A stretch of 64,000 nt of DNA from Gibbula magus (taxonomy: Eukaryota; Mollusca; Gastropoda; Trochida; Trochidae), in the NCBI GenBank assembly GCA_936450465.1, contig OW388300.1, forward strand, positions 39,340,358 through 39,404,357. Direction: 5' to 3'. The position numbers and the translations under genes are program-made. Of this stretch, positions 40,396 through 51,751 are shown piece by piece (the first letter of the stretch is position 1; the number at the start of each line of letters is the position of its first letter). The notes beneath the pieces were generated by a model. That model made no database searches, had not been told where the DNA came from, and saw only the letters and a list, made by a program, of their open reading frames with translations.

Positions 40396-41126
40396 TTTTC
40401 TGTAGTTTCAATGAGAGAAATGCAACAAACTATGAACAATACTTTATGTCTCTTATAGGCCACCGTATAAATCTTTATATTTCTTGTTTCCAGCATATCA
40501 ATGAAGATCGGGGCTGGAGGAAAAATGGAAACATCGGTTAAACAAATTGTTATGGCGGCATTTCTTTTAATCAAATTAATACACATCGATAATGTTGAAC
40601 TATTCCGAAGATGGAAGTCTGACGAATCTGGACTGTTTGGAGATGAAAACTCAGAAGTGTAGTGAACCTTCGCGCCAGAGGACCATATTGTCCTGGACCA
40701 TGGTCCTACGGGATGGAGTTTCACTTCTCACCTGTCCGTATCCGTGACCACAATGACCCTTTCATAATGAGCTATTGCGATTATGGAGTTACTGCTTTGG
40801 TCAGCTTGGCCTGTGAGGTACAATACGGACAATAAACCAAGGGTCAAGGTGGTGGTCAGTAGGGTGATCGATAATGAGTTCGTAGACATGAGACTGACCA
40901 ATACCCTAATTACCCTGACCTGTTCCAAGGGTCAAAGTGCGCAATCAACTCGACTGAAAGCCTTTGTTAAATCTCGAAAATACTAATAGCAACTACCACA
41001 GCACTAACTTTGTGTTGATTGGAGTGCAAGTCTTGAACTCATCATAATCGCCGATTAGATGTATGTTGGGAAATTTAATTTAATGCATTTAATAGTAATC
41101 TTTGGTTAAGTACTGAGATCCCATTG
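40396..41126. other. Intergenic DNA, no gene recognised
   Basis: Base composition is more balanced at 40480-40990, with open frames of 60-120 codons on both strands. None shows a recognisable domain, and the two strands are equally open. I do not call a gene. Confidence 0.4.
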
Positions 41127-41464
41127 TTAAAGGAGCAGTAGCACTTTTTTTTGCAGATTTTATTTTTGCAAATTTTCCATTTATAATGATAATTTGTCAT
41201 TTGTATTTACTTTAGAGAGTAAAACATCTTATTACACAAACCAAGAATCAGTAGTGGTAATAACGATGTTGCGCATAAAGCAAAAATTACATGGCGGCCA
41301 TTTTATTGTGAACACATTTTTATATTTCGAATGACAAAAACGATTCCCATGACTTTAACTTGATTTTTCGATGAGATAAGATTGTTTTACTATTGGTGTC
41401 ATTAGTTTTCAAAATACATTTCATCGACCTATTTGAGCGAAAAAACGTGCTACAGTGCCTTTAA
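41127..41464 (-). mobile_element. TTAA-flanked inverted-repeat element, copy 2 (inverted)
   Basis: TTAA at 41127-41130 and 41461-41464. Ends are AGGAGCAGTAGCACTTTT and, inverted, AGGCACTGTAGCACGTTTTT. The interior matches copies 1 and 3 in reverse: TGGCGGCCATTTTATTGTGAA corresponds to their TTCACA...ATGGCCGCCA. Confidence 0.85.
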
Positions 41465-41561
41465 AGAAATGATTTGTTTTCTAGTATTCCACTTCTTGTA
41501 CATGCTTTTAAAGGTGTGTTAGTGCATAAATACAAACACCCGAGTTGTCATATTAAAAATG

Positions 41562-42235
41562 TTGGTTATTGCGTCAAAATGTATACCAAAAATGTTCTTG
41601 AAACAAATTAAGAAGTTGTCATTATAAGATTTGTATTTCATTATTACATCAACATCTAATGCCTCCAAGATGTAAAATGGACAAGCGTCACGCTTCATAT
41701 GAATGTGTTGTCACAAAAAGGTGTTGGTAATTGCGTCAAAATGTATACCATAAATGTTTGTGAAACACATTAAGAATGTGTCATTTTTAGATTTGTTTCT
41801 CATTAATATACCAACTTCTAAATGTCTACAAGATGTAAATTGCGCAAGCGTTATGCTTCATGTGAATATGTTGTCATATAAAACAATGTTGCTAATTGCG
41901 TCAAAATGTATACCAAAAATGTTCTTGAAACAAATTAAGAAGTTGTCATTATAAGATTTGTATTTCATTATTACACCAACTTCTAATTCCTCCAAGATGT
42001 TAAATGGGCAAGCGTCACGCTTCATATGAATGTGTTGTCATATAAAAAGTGTTGGTAATTGCGTCAGAATGTATACCAAAAATGTTTGTGAAACAAATTA
42101 AGAAGTTGCCATAATAAGGTTTGTTTCTCATTATTACACCAACTTCTAAATGCATACAAGATGGTAAATTGGCAAGCGCCACGCTTCATGTGAATGAATA
42201 ATTGTCATATAAAGAAAATGTTGGTAATTGCGTCG
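41562..42235. repeat. ~164-bp tandem repeat, about four and a half copies
   Basis: TTGGTAATTGCGTCAAAATG-like starts occur at 41562, 41724, 41889, 42052 and 42221 (spacings 162-169 bp). Each copy contains GAAACAAATTAAGAAGTTGTC and CACGCTTCAT(A/G)TGAATG. A degenerate partial copy lies near 42470-42560. Confidence 0.85.
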
Positions 42236-43416
42236 AATAGTTTACCATAATGTTTTATTTTATTTTGTTTGAAAACATATTTTATTCACAAAGAAGATGA
42301 TAAGGAACAAGTTCCCCGACTTAGAATACCCTCTCATTGGTATGTACAAAGTTTATTTACATTTTTTATAGACAAAGATGACAGATAGTTGACAGGAAGG
42401 TTATACAAAAAGAGAAGAAAAACATCTACAGAATGATTACATGCTATTCAAATCGCTTTGTCTCACTCATCAACTTCTAAATGCACACAACATGGTAAAA
42501 TGTGCAAGCTTCATGTGAAGGAGTTGTAATTGAGACAAAATTTTTGCAATATATGTTTGAAAAACTTGATCAAGTATTAGCAGCATAACCGTGGTGGTAT
42601 AGTTTGTGCATACTCGTAATGTGCCACTGACTGCACAGCGATAAAATATTAGAAGACTATACATACTCACGTACTGAAATAGTCAGGGTTTTATTTGCTG
42701 TCTTCCACAGATATAAATGATTTTATGTACGCATTTTAATACTAAATCAACGGTGTGAAATTTGGAAGGATATAAATCATATTTGGATTATGTTACTTTA
42801 AGAACAATAGTTACAGGTTACAAGTAATTAACATTATTTCATTCAATTCAAATTACAATTACTGAATCTAATTGTGATTTTTTTCTGATACTAAAATGTA
42901 AAATAAAAGTTTATTCATGTAAAGGATACCAAAAACACAAAGGCATATCTATCATTTTGAAACATTTATAAAATACATTATTCTCTATTACTTCACATAA
43001 ACTGCATTTCGGCTGTCAAGACAAAACGACCAAAAATTACTTTGTTACAATTATAGCACTTAACATCTGATAAATTTTAAAATAAATTTTAAAATAGTTT
43101 TAATAAAAAATAGACAATACCTATACTTCTTCACATCACAACATTTTTGAGAGAGAAAAAAATCGCTTTAAAGAAATGCAAAATTTTACGATCTGATATG
43201 AATTGTCCAAAGCCTTGATAAATGAAATACTTTTCTTTCGCGCCCTTTGAAGTAGTAATAAAGGCGTGGAAACAAGTTATCTTGTAAAAAAGATTCCGTG
43301 ATTACATCACACCGCCTTGATAACTGCTTGTTAAGTGTTCACCTGCAACTGACAAAGTCTGGACTCGTGAGAGGCCCGCGGCTATGATACATGTTAATAT
43401 CCAGGGCCCATAGTTT
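42236..43416. other. Intergenic AT-rich DNA, no gene recognised
   Basis: Nothing supportable except the degenerate partial 164-bp repeat unit. Confidence 0.5.
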
Positions 43417-43457
43417 CACTGTGTATCATCGTACACCGGGTGTAGAGAGGTGTACAT
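43417..43457 (+). repeat. Left arm of a 41-bp distant inverted repeat
   Basis: The sequence beginning CACTGTGTATCATCGTACAC matches 45048-45088 in reverse complement at 39 of 41 positions. The two arms may be the ends of a ~1.67-kb element, but no transposase frame lies between them. Confidence 0.7.
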
Positions 43458-45047
43458 CGATGATATGTTTGTAGAGAGAAGTAGAATATCTACATTTTCA
43501 GGTTTATTTGGAAATAACATCAAGGACGGATAATTATGCCAATAAACTTTGCTTTGAATGTTTTCCTTTTGCGTATAGATAAAGATCAACATTGTTTATG
43601 GGTAATTATAAAAATGTATATCATTGTTTATTCACGTTGCTCAGTCTGGAGGTTATATTTTGAGTGGCATACGTTCACATATTTTAATCATTTAAAAAAA
43701 AAAAATGCCTTGAAATGCCTTAGTTCTAAGCATTACATTAACCGAACACAGTGTGAATTATATCAATATGCTATTCAAGTTTGTTATTTCATTCTGTAAA
43801 ATATTGATGTGGATTTTCCTTTGTGTACAGTTTGTAGATATTTTGTGTACCGTTCGTAGTATGTTTACGGGATAACGTAAATCATCTGTTTCATCCGTAT
43901 CCTTAATTTCCAGGTCTCAACTTTGTCCGTGTTTGCAGATTACACTCCTCCAGGGCATGATTAAAATACCCAAAGTACAAGGTGATCACCGGCCGCTTGT
44001 AAATATTCCTGACTCAAATGATGACAATAATGTTATAGTAAGATATTCTATGAACATTGCAGCAACTATTTAGTAACTGAAGCTCGCTTTTGTAGTCGAG
44101 AGTACCTTAAAGTCATAACACAGATACGTTACTCGTGTTAGGCTGGATGCTATTAGTCAAATACAAATCGATACATTTAGGGGGAACATTTACTCATAGG
44201 TCAAACAGAAATGGTCTGAAAAGTATAGATAATAATAAGATAATAATCCAATATCATTTGGTAACATAGGATAGATCTAGCAATTGATCTTCTATCAAAC
44301 GTCACATGAAATGAGATAGAAAGAGTGCGAGAGAAAGCATATATAGAATGGAAATTACTGTTACATAGAAAAGAAACATTGATTAAATGTGAGTATAAGG
44401 CATTGCTTGTTCGTATGTCTTTTAGGTTCTTAATTACGGTAAAGGCCTTAACATGCAAGTTAACACAGGTAACTCTAGATCAGCCTATTTCGAGGGAACT
44501 TCATAATACATTTGTGTAAGTTCCATAGTATATTTATATCGAACATAACCTGTAAGTGATGCAAAACAATATGTTTTACGTGAAGACCTGCTTTTGTGTG
44601 TCAGAAATGTTATGTTGATTACTTAGGTAAATCTACAAGCGGTACGTCAGCCGAAACTGCAAACGATACAGCGAAGCAGTAATGTATGATACAAACGGTA
44701 CACAAGAAACGAAAAAAACAACATAGCGCTCTAGAAAAAAAACTGAAACCATTTCCCAGGCATGGGTTCTTTTATGCAGAAGTCAAGTTATGCATACCAG
44801 TGAATTTTATTTAAAATTGTATTTATTTTTTGTCAAATTGTCATGTAAAACATCTCAATCGCATCAAAATTGTCGATAGGGTGGATGAGCAAATCAAGTT
44901 TTGGATTATTTCTATATGAGGCAATACACTGAAACAACTTCCCGCATTCACAAAATGTATCATTTTCCTAATGTATTCATTATTGTGTACAAAAATTAAT
45001 AAGCAATAGAAAAAAATCGGCGGTTACATACCGTGTTTTTGGTTACC
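43458..45047. other. DNA between the distant inverted-repeat arms, no gene recognised
   Basis: Only short AT-rich open frames. If the arms are true ends, this is the interior of a non-autonomous element. Confidence 0.4.
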
Positions 45048-45088
45048 ATGTACACCTCTCTACTTCCGGTGTACGATGATACACAGTG
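45048..45088 (-). repeat. Right arm of the 41-bp distant inverted repeat
   Basis: Partner of 43417-43457. It ends two bases before the strong hairpin at 45090-45180. Confidence 0.7.
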
Positions 45089-45089
45089 G

Positions 45090-45180
45090 TTTTCGAAGCT
45101 CTCTTAGTGCTAAGACACTCGTAAGTGCTATACATTACCATTGACTTACGACTATCTTAGTGCTAAGAGAGCTTCGAAAA
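45090..45180. repeat. 91-bp perfect-type hairpin (foldback)
   Basis: The left arm TTTTCGAAGCTCTCTTAG is mirrored by CTAAGAGAGCTTCGAAAA. The inner part also pairs (CGTAAGT with ACTTACG), giving a stem of about 38 bp with few mismatches and a loop of about 15 nt. It could be a small MITE or a cruciform-forming site. Confidence 0.8.
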
Positions 45181-45372
45181 TATGGGTGCTGCACAGGATG
45201 GATAAACTCGCTCACTCGGGTATAGTCTATATACTAGGATCCTTTATAAATTATTAAAAGATAAGATTGTATATATTAATTATGGGATTATGATTGACGA
45301 TATCTAAAACATGCAATGAACCTCAAATAAAATTCTTAAAGAATTATATGGATTTAATAAAAACGAATATAA

Positions 45373-46306
45373 ACCGAGGGGTAAAAGAAACGATACCAAA
45401 TTTCCATCAGAATTAAATACAAAATAGTTCGATAATAAGTCGATTTTGAATGTCTGTGATATGGGTATATATGTCGTGAAGAGACAGAACAGTATCATTC
45501 ATGTACATGTAAGTATGATAGCGTACTTACTTTTCATATCTGTTCAACTTCAAACACACATGACATACTATTTTTGTTTGTGACTGTTACAAATATGCTA
45601 TAGTTTCTTTTGCCCCTTGGTGTATAATACTTGTAGAGCTGAAATGGTTATTTCTAAGGGATTTTCTAGATATAATGTTTAAGAAATTTGGAAATTATGG
45701 AAAGATTCATATGTTGTCGGCATTATGTACCTCCTTGGACCTAATTTGTTGAGGCATCAGTACTTTAAAGGCGCTGTAGCACGTTTTTTCGCTCAAATAA
45801 GTCGATGAAATGTATTTGAAAAATAATGTCACCAATAGCAAAACACCCTTTTCTCTTCGGAAAACCAAGTTAAAAATGAGTGTACATGGTTCCGTAAAGT
45901 CATGGGAATCGTTTTTGTCATTCGAAATAATAAATTGTGTTCACAATAAAATGGCCGCCATGCAAGTTTTGCTTTATACGCAACACCGTTATTACCACTA
46001 CGGATAATTGGTTTGAGTAATAAGATGTTTTACCCTCTGAAGTAAATATAAATGACATAAACTATCATTATAAATTGGAAATTTGAAAAAAATAAAATTT
46101 GCAAAAAACGTGCTACAGCGCCTTTAAGAGAGATGAAAACAACGAACCTGTAGTTCTCAGAAATATGAACGGTTAATGTTTTGAACTTTCAAATATAGTT
46201 TAATTGACTTCTGAGAACATGATGCAACCATATATCTATCATATATATCGCTCGTGTATTGAATACCTTGTATTTTGTATGTATAGTTTCTTTTGCCCAT
46301 GGGTGT
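45373..46306. mobile_element. Cluster of CAAAAGAAAC-type element ends, interrupted by a TTAA element
   Basis: An end GAGGGGTAAAAGAAAC at 45376 faces two inverted ends, at about 45603-45623 (GTTTCTTTTGCCCCTTGG) and 46286-46306 (GTTTCTTTTGCCCATGGG). The part at 45690-45764 plus 46128-46306 is similar to the right half of the element at 12423-12968, with the TTAA element 45765-46127 inserted between. Which two ends belong together is not certain. Confidence 0.55.
45765..46127 (+). mobile_element. TTAA-flanked inverted-repeat element, copy 3
   Basis: TTAA at 45765-45768 and 46124-46127. The ends are a perfect inverted pair over AGGCGCTGTAGCACGTTTTT. This is the best-preserved copy and probably nearest the family consensus. 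No coding capacity. Confidence 0.9.
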
Positions 46307-46727
46307 AGAATCCCTTTTTTGCCTGGTTGTTTTAAACTTCACCACTAGTGAAGTGATAAGAGAAAGGTTGTTTGTTCAATTCTTCAAATAAATATTGGTT
46401 GTAAGCTGTATTTTGAAAATATCATTTTCAATAATATTTCAATAATATATAAGACATTTCGTTTAAAAAAAGTACCGTAATTGCTCTTATCGACCCTCTG
46501 TCACTTTCAAATAAAACCTTGACGCTTGATCTTTATTATGGAGGCTCCAATACTACAAAAATGAAACGATGGATAACGTCAACAAATTAATAAACCCTCA
46601 TTGCAAAAATATACGGTTTGTCTTTTAAAAATTCCCATCGTTAACAGACGGCGGAGAACAAGAAGACTGAATACAACTACAATGTAGACGTATTGGCGTC
46701 CATTTGAGGAACATGGTATATGTCAGT

Positions 46728-46911
46728 TATAACTCACGCCATTTTCCATCACTAGCTAATTAAATACTTGCTGCATTTCGTAAACTTTTCTGTGTTAGCT
46801 TAGCAGCGCACTGTTAATTTCAGTTGCAGCGCGCTGCTACATGCTACATGAACCGTCAACGGAATGTAGCAAGGCTTAATTAGCCAGTGATGGAGACTGG
46901 CGCGAGTTATG
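46728..46911. repeat. Foldback element, ~184 bp
   Basis: Left arm TATAACTCACGCC...CCATCACTAGCTAATTAA pairs with right arm TTAATTAGCCAGTGATGG...GGCGCGAGTTATG. Both arms include GCAGCGC motifs near the centre. Confidence 0.75.
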
Positions 46912-46970
46912 GCCTGAGGGGGAAGTTGCCAATAAATCGAGAGCAGCGTGCTGTTAATGTAGGTATGAGG

Positions 46971-47204
46971 TTAAAGGGACATCGCGTCGAGAATAAAAAT
47001 CAGATCATGTGTATCTACCTATGCTGTTTAACATGTCTGCTAACAAGTCACAGACACCAAATTTCAGACAATTGACGTGTTTGGTAATACAAACTACTAC
47101 ATGTAGACAGTGAAGTGAACGGTAACTCGTTAGCAGACACTCTAATCAGCTTAGTGAGAAAAAGATGAGACTCATTTTTTATCCTCGACGCAGTGTCCAT
47201 TTAA
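46971..47204. mobile_element. TTAA-flanked inverted-repeat element with different ends
   Basis: TTAA at 46971-46974 and 47201-47204. Left end AGGGACATCGCGTCGAGAAT; right end is the inverse of ATGGACACTGCGTCGAGGAT. 234 bp, non-coding. It abuts the Harbinger-like element at 47205. Confidence 0.75.
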
Positions 47205-47780
47205 GGTGGGGAGCACGCTACGTCCGATTTTACTTGCGATGCGTTATGCGATGCGTTAAAAAAACGCAGACAGTGTATTTTTCATTGACCGCGCACACTA
47301 CGTCCGATGCGTCAATGCGATGCGATGCGATGCGATGAAAATAGGTGCTGCTCGCATGAGGGATTCCCTTTTGACGTCATATTTCGCACGTGTGACAGGG
47401 GGTTTTCCTCTCAACTCACTTGGAAGAAACAACTCAAGTGGAAGATACGTAACGTATGTGTCACGTTGCATGTCACCCAGAGGCGTAACTACCATGTAGC
47501 ACAAAAAGCAAGTGCCTACACTTTGAAATTCCCAAAAAAACATGTAAAAATGTAATTTTAGGTTTTTGTCATTTTTTCTGTAATTTATTGGTGACATTCG
47601 TCAGATAGCAATAGTCTTCGCAGAAGGTACACTACTCAAATACAGACAAAATGACAAAGCTTTCCTAATATGCAATTTTTATCGCACTAGCTTAACGCAT
47701 GTAGTGTGCGCGGAAAAATCGCAACGCAACGCATCGCATAACGCATCGCAAGGAAATTCGGACGTAGTGTGCTCCCACCC
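47205..47780. mobile_element. Harbinger-like non-autonomous element with ~50-bp inverted ends
   Basis: The left end GGTGGGGAGCACGCTACGTC is mirrored at the right end (GTAGTGTGCTCCCACCC), and pairing continues for about 50 bp through the GCGATGCGTTATGCGATGCG stretch. TAA flanks both sides (47202-47204 and 47781-47783), the three-base target duplication typical of PIF/Harbinger elements. A second inner inverted repeat (CCGCGCACACTAC near 47290, its inverse near 47700) and a GCGAT microsatellite lie inside. No transposase. Confidence 0.8.
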
Positions 47781-47783
47781 TAA

Positions 47784-50406
47784 GTCCGACAAACTACGAG
47801 GCGAATTACACTCGTGACAGCGTATGGGTCTCGTGGCAGCGTATTCATTATATGTATTGTAATTAACTGCAAACTTGATAGATAGTTCAATATCCTCTTC
47901 AAACAGTTGACTGATTTAGAGGATAAAATGTCTTTTAACTCCTTTTTTTTCGCAAACACTCCGTAAACAATGCATATGTACTTTAGGACACCACATTGTT
48001 CAGATAATAGTTTTGCTTTTGACAACCGTACAGTGTACACATACAACCATCAAGGAATACTTTTTAGCGGATATCAATACAATGCATACACTCAATGTAT
48101 CAACGGTATTTGCACATTTCTATTTGAATCACTTGCGTTAATTTGGTGTCGTTGTTCAAATTTATTTGAATAGGCCATATGTATTGCAAGGGACATCAAA
48201 TCAAAGTTGTTCAAACAGTTTGTTGTATATCAGGATGCCATTACTAAATAGCTATTCCAAATATCACAAAGTTTAGATATTTTAATATTTGATCTATTTT
48301 TCAATTTACCAAGGTTTTCATTGTCTTTTCAAAGCACATTCTATATCCATTGTTGCCCAAGTCATTCAAGCCAAACACAAATATTCAATCAAAAGCGTGT
48401 TTCAGTGCATTTCTTTTCTATTAATCTAATGATGCTTTACTAAAACGTTTCGAGGGCTTGTTCAACAATGACATAGAACGTTAAATAACATCATTATTTT
48501 TTTAAAAACAAGTTTCAACGTTTAACTATAAGCGACATGAAAACATGTTTCTATACATTGTTCCATTGCTCTGATTTAATTAAGGCTTTTTACGACAGGA
48601 AATAAATATTCCATAGTTAAGATAGCTCATTAACTGTTGGAGTTAATTTTTGATAGTTCATACACAGATAAGCTTCTTTAATGGAGAAACTTATATTGTC
48701 TAATATTAACAAGATTCTAGGATTTTTTAATGAGAAATTCATTGATAAAGGAATATCTGGCAATCATAAATTTCGACTTGTTTGAGATATTTTTTAAACT
48801 TTCTAGGAAAAATCAAATTGTTTTTCGCAATAAAGATGTTTTTTTCCAACTATTTCATAATAAAAAATAACACATGACATGTTTTAAGATTTTAATGCAT
48901 CATGTTACACAATAAATATTAAAAGTAATTAGTTCTTTTTAAATAAAAAAGTGAATGCAGAATAAATAGCTACTGTTGATTCGATCCAAGTTTCCATTGT
49001 CACCGGGATTGAGTGATGATAAAACACGAATTCTGGTACCTTTCTACGATGTAATGAGAACCTAAATGAGTCAGTGTGTATTCAGACAAACATCAACATT
49101 TAAACATACAAACACTTTCTGTACACATTAACATTAACTGAGGTACAAAAAAACCTTTTCACCTCAGTTGGCTTTATCATCTGTTTCATTTTCAATTACA
49201 AATATCTTATGTTTCGTACTCTAAAACTGAAAAATAGAGCCATGGGCTCTGTAGCTCACCAGGATTTCATCGATTTATTATCTAAGGTTGAATATCTAAG
49301 TTATCTCAAGTAATACAAGCAAAAAATAGGTTTTTAGATCATGACCCCTGTGACCCGTATTTGGAGTCACGGGGTCACCAAATCTACAATTTAGGATCCC
49401 CATTGGCCAAGGAGTCTGCACATAAAAATTTCAGCCTTTCAGGCCTGATGAGCTAAAAATGGAGGCGTTTAGTCGTCAGCCAAGGAATACTTCTATGTGG
49501 TTTTCATTTTTTGGGGAAAACATGAAATTTTAAATTAATAAATTCGTCCAAAATATAAGTTTGAAAAAACACAACTGTACATCTACATATAAGACATCTG
49601 CTAAGTGAAAATCAATAAACGTGCCTCATTCTGCACACATTTACAACATTATAAACATGATAGGGGTCATGTTGGTGTAAACATGATTTTATGCCCCTTG
49701 GTCCTTTCAGTGACTCTTACACTGCATGTTTGAAAAAAACGAGTATGATTGTTTGCCGAATCAGTCAACATTGAACATTAAATAATATCCCGGTTCTATC
49801 ATATCAATTTGTTTTGTTATTTTTACTGTTTGAGAACAATAGGGAGTAAAGTTTCTTTAAATTTGTACTTCAGTTTAGTTAGGATACATACCGTTGTCAT
49901 TTTGAGATGCAATTGAATTTATAACTTAATCACTGCTACTTTAAAATTGTTAAATGGTCAAAGACAATATTGATGACATACATATATTTTAAATGTTCGT
50001 CCAATAGACGTAAAAATAGTGAATAACTACAAAAACTGTTTTATTAATCGAGTTTCGTCCGCAATTCTCTCATAAGTTACAAACAGGTGTATTCAGTCAT
50101 GACATTTATTAAACAAAATTCATGCTAAATTTCAAGTTATTTAGAAAAACTGCAACAATTTTAACATATCTTAATGTAATGTTAAAAGTTGTAAAAACCT
50201 TGTTTAAACATGTTACATTCGATTAGCAACCAATGCAAAGATGATGAAAAATATCAAAATCTTCTGGATTCATGAAAATTACTTTTGCAACAGATAGGAA
50301 TGAGAAGTTCACCAATAATGTCTTATAAACTAGCAACTATTGTAATATTTCTTTTTTAAAAACCTTACAAGCTGATTCACACTTAGAAAAATACTACAAG
50401 ACATAA
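47784..50406. other. Intergenic DNA with a possible old repeat at 49240-49480
   Basis: Mostly AT-rich with no gene. The segment 49240-49480 (GGGGTCACCAAATCTACAAT and CAGCCTTTCAGGCCTGATGA) has a distinct composition and looks like a dispersed repeat, but only one copy is present in the window. Confidence 0.4.
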
Positions 50407-51386
50407 ATTGCCAAGTCATGAAGATTGATATTTGCCTCTCCTTTTTTCTCCTTCCTAATATACATAATATCATAGTTAGAATTGCCAAGTCATGAAGATT
50501 GATGTCTCCCTGTCCTTTTTTCTCATTTTTCTCCTTCCTAATATACATAATATCATAGTTAGAATTGCCAAGTCATGAAGATTGATATCTCCCTGTCCTT
50601 TTTTCTCTTTTTTCTCTTTCCTAATATACATAATATCATAGTTAGAATTGCCAAGTCATGAAGATTGATATCTCCCTGTCCTTTTTTCTCATTTTTCTCC
50701 TTCCTAATATACATAATAGCATAGTTAGAATTGCCAAGTCATGAAGATTGATATCTCCCTGTCTTTTTTTCTCTTTTTTCTCTTTCCTAATATACATAAT
50801 ATCATAGTTAGAATTGCCAAGTCATGAAGATTGATATCTCCCTGTCCTTTTTTCTCATTTTTCTCCTTCCTAATATACATAATAGCATAGTTAGAATTGC
50901 CAAGTCATGAAGATTGATATCTCCCTGTCCTTTTTTCTCTTTTTTCTCTTTCCTAATATACATAATATCATAGTTAGAATTGCCAAGTCATGAAGATTGT
51001 TATCTCCCTGTCCTTTTTTCTCTTTTTTCTCCTTCCTAATATACATAATATCATAGTTAGAATTGCCAAGTCATGAAGATTGATATCTCCCTGTCCGTTT
51101 TTCTCTTTTTTCTCTTTCCTAATATACATAATATCATAGTTAGAATTGCCAAGTCATGAAGATTGATATCTCCCTGTCCTTTTTTCTCATTTTTCTCCTT
51201 CCTAATATACATAATATCATAGTTAGAAATGCCAATTCATGAAGATTGATGTCTCCCTGTCCTTTTTTCTCATTTTTCTCTTTCCTAATATACATACTAT
51301 CATAGTTAGAATTGCCAAGTCGTGAATATTGATATTTGCCTGTCCTTATTTTCTCCCTCCTGATATTAACATTATCATGGTAAGAT
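50407..51386. repeat. 83-bp minisatellite, about twelve copies
   Basis: ATTGCCAAGTCATGAAGATT starts at 50481, 50564, 50647, 50730, 50813, 50896, 50979, 51062 and 51145 (exactly 83 bp each), with degenerate edge copies at 50407, 51228 and 51311. Two subtypes alternate for much of the array: one with CTCATTTTTCTCCTTCC and one with CTCTTTTTTCTCTTTCC. Confidence 0.95.
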
Positions 51387-51751
51387 TACAAGGGGCAAAC
51401 TCGTTACGACAAACTGAAGGAATAACTGAGACTGCGCTGATGACACTGGATCCTTGCTACAAAAGAGACATGTGCCTTTATGTAGCTGTTGTATCCGTCA
51501 TTCGAAAGATTTTCGGAAATAACGTCGACGTCAGTTTTTTCAAGAATGTTTAGTCAATAGAAATATCTCAAATGTTTTGCCTCATAATTTCAAGTTGAAT
51601 ATGTTGTTATTTAAGACGAACTGACCATTTGAGAAATGCAAGTTTTTTTTCGCGAATTTGAGAAAAGGCAAAACAATATCACGAAATAGCATCCTTCCAA
51701 GTTGAATATGTTACTATAACAGGAGAACTGACTATTTGCGCCCCCCTTACT

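Noticed and set aside
47307..47597. Overlapping open frames of 82 and 99 codons
   Set aside because: They lie inside the Harbinger-like element and arise from its GCGAT repeats and ends. No domain recognised.
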